A stretch of 64,000 nucleotides of DNA, taken from the NCBI RefSeq assembly GCF_002243515.1, contig NZ_CP022657.1, positions 3,891,501-3,955,500 of the forward strand. Reading direction: 5' to 3'. Numbering within the stretch: the first letter of the stretch is position 1; the number at the start of each line of letters is the position of its first letter. Position numbers and translations under genes: made by a program. Origin of the DNA: Tumebacillus algifaecis (GTDB lineage: Bacteria > Bacillota > Bacilli > Tumebacillales > Tumebacillaceae). Below the pieces are notes generated by a model that was not told the origin of the DNA, did not search any database, and saw only the letters and a program-made list of their open reading frames with translations. Positions 63,255 through 64,000 of this stretch are shown here, one piece after another.

Positions 63255-63887
63255 ATGCGCTGTACGATGAACAAAAACAGCTTGCGTTTTATCAAAAAGG
63301 AGGCGACCGCACAAGCATTGGCGAACGCGGCGTTCGAGCTTGCACTTGAACGGGGGTTGGACGGCTTTGTCGTTGAAGATGTGGTGCAACGCGCCGGTTA
63401 CTCCAGAAGAACGTTTGCGAACCACTATTCTTGTAAGGAAGAAGCTGTGGTGATGGCGGTTGAGCCTATGAATGACATCAACGAATTTGAGAACTTGCTC
63501 GATGAACTGCACGAAAACACGTCCCCGGTTGACGCCCTTTACCACTTTATGAAGATGCAGCTTACAGCAGAGCTGCTATGGAAAATGCGCCATCTCTCGT
63601 CGCTCTCCAAACGGTATCCGACGCTCGAGCCCTATAGACTCAGCGTTCTCCACCAAATGCAAGCGTCGGCTCAGAATTTATTAAGCCAGTTATTTCACGG
63701 GCGTTACCCCGAGGGGTACGCGCATCTGCTTACTGGAGCAGTTGTAGGGGCATCGTTGCCTATCATTGATGGAAGCTTCAACGTGTTGCTACCGGATCAA
63801 TCGACGTCCGATAACCCTGAGGCAATGACATTCGATCAATATTGGGACACGATGTTCAGTTACTTGCGAAACGGTTTTAAGTTTTGA
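63255..63887 (+). CDS. TetR-family regulator
   Basis: A 210-residue TetR-like protein. Residues about 15-65 form the DNA-binding domain (ALANAAFELALERGLDGFVV, then VVQRAGYSRRTFANHYSCKE), the rest is the helical ligand-binding part. Two starts are possible: ATG 63255, 3 nt after AGAGAGG, or ATG 63267. It is followed 38 bp later by an MMPL-type transporter gene, the usual arrangement for efflux repressors. Confidence 0.88.
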   Translation: MRCTMNKNSLRFIKKEATAQALANAAFELALERGLDGFVVEDVVQRAGYSRRTFANHYSCKEEAVVMAVEPMNDINEFENLLDELHENTSPVDALYHFMKMQLTAELLWKMRHLSSLSKRYPTLEPYRLSVLHQMQASAQNLLSQLFHGRYPEGYAHLLTGAVVGASLPIIDGSFNVLLPDQSTSDNPEAMTFDQYWDTMFSYLRNGFKF

Positions 63888-63925
63888 CCCCTCACGATTT
63901 CTAGCAAAAGGAGACTATCACTTTC

Positions 63926-64000
63926 ATGTCTACATTCTTGTACAGATTAGGGAAGAAAGCATACGACAAACCCTGGTACTTTATCGTCGGTTGGACCTTG
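63926..64000 (+). CDS. MMPL-family transporter, N-terminal 25 codons
   Basis: An ATG after AAAGGAGAC opens a frame to the window edge: FLYRLGKKAYDKPWYFIVGW is the typical N-terminus of MMPL/RND transporters, just before the first membrane helix. The rest lies outside. Probably regulated by the TetR protein upstream. Confidence 0.7.
   Translation, partial: MSTFLYRLGKKAYDKPWYFIVGWTL

Overview
The window looks like a chromosomal piece of a moderately GC-rich, spore-forming, low-GC-lineage Gram-positive (Bacillales). Gene order around hprK/ppaX, uvrBA, minJ, ctpB and ftsEX matches the Bacillus layout, and the gene mix would suit an Alicyclobacillaceae/Tumebacillus-like organism; the genus is my inference. 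There are no rRNA or tRNA genes that I can recognise.

Layout. 1-5 kb: a truncated membrane protein running off the left edge, a small secreted protein, a double-GNAT acetyltransferase, an ArsR-like regulator with its MFS exporter and operator pair, and a small conserved protein. 5-17 kb: a RiPP locus. A nitrile-hydratase-leader precursor peptide, a fused leader-binding/YcaO cyclodehydratase and a SagB-type dehydrogenase form one operon. It lies between a NarL-type response regulator and a giant kinase-AAA-GAF-histidine kinase protein. A class I isoprenoid-synthase-like gene follows. 17-26 kb: hisZ, then a compact pathway of a KamA-like radical SAM enzyme, three paralogous ATP-grasp ligases and an MFS exporter, which I read as an undescribed NRPS-free route to a (beta-)amino-acid peptide. 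26-48 kb: housekeeping genes, nearly all on the minus strand: yvoF-ppaX-yvoD-M23 peptidase-hprK-epimerase, uvrA, uvrB, motAB, minJ-like, ctpB-like, an EnvC-like M23 protein, ftsX, ftsE and znuBCA. A 13-codon gene with its own -10 box, ribosome site and terminator sits between uvrA and uvrB. A second ZnuA-like protein at 49-50 kb has lost all three metal-binding histidines.

50.6-63 kb is an accessory region. Three short CRISPR arrays with the same 37-nt repeat family, each followed on its right by the same leader, are scattered over about 9.5 kb. Cas6 and a cas3 helicase truncated exactly at one leader remain at the right. Between the arrays are a two-gene operon (soluble protein plus four-helix membrane protein), a HEPN-motif protein, a tyrosine recombinase remnant, an intact IS21-family element with a 7-bp target duplication, several gene fragments and small orphan genes. 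I read this as a decaying CRISPR/defence island. The window ends with a TetR regulator and the first codons of an MMPL-type transporter.

The three items most likely to be new are the KamA/ATP-grasp/MFS pathway, the NHLP-type azole peptide locus with its kinase regulators, and the repeat-like element fused to the ribosome site of cas6.
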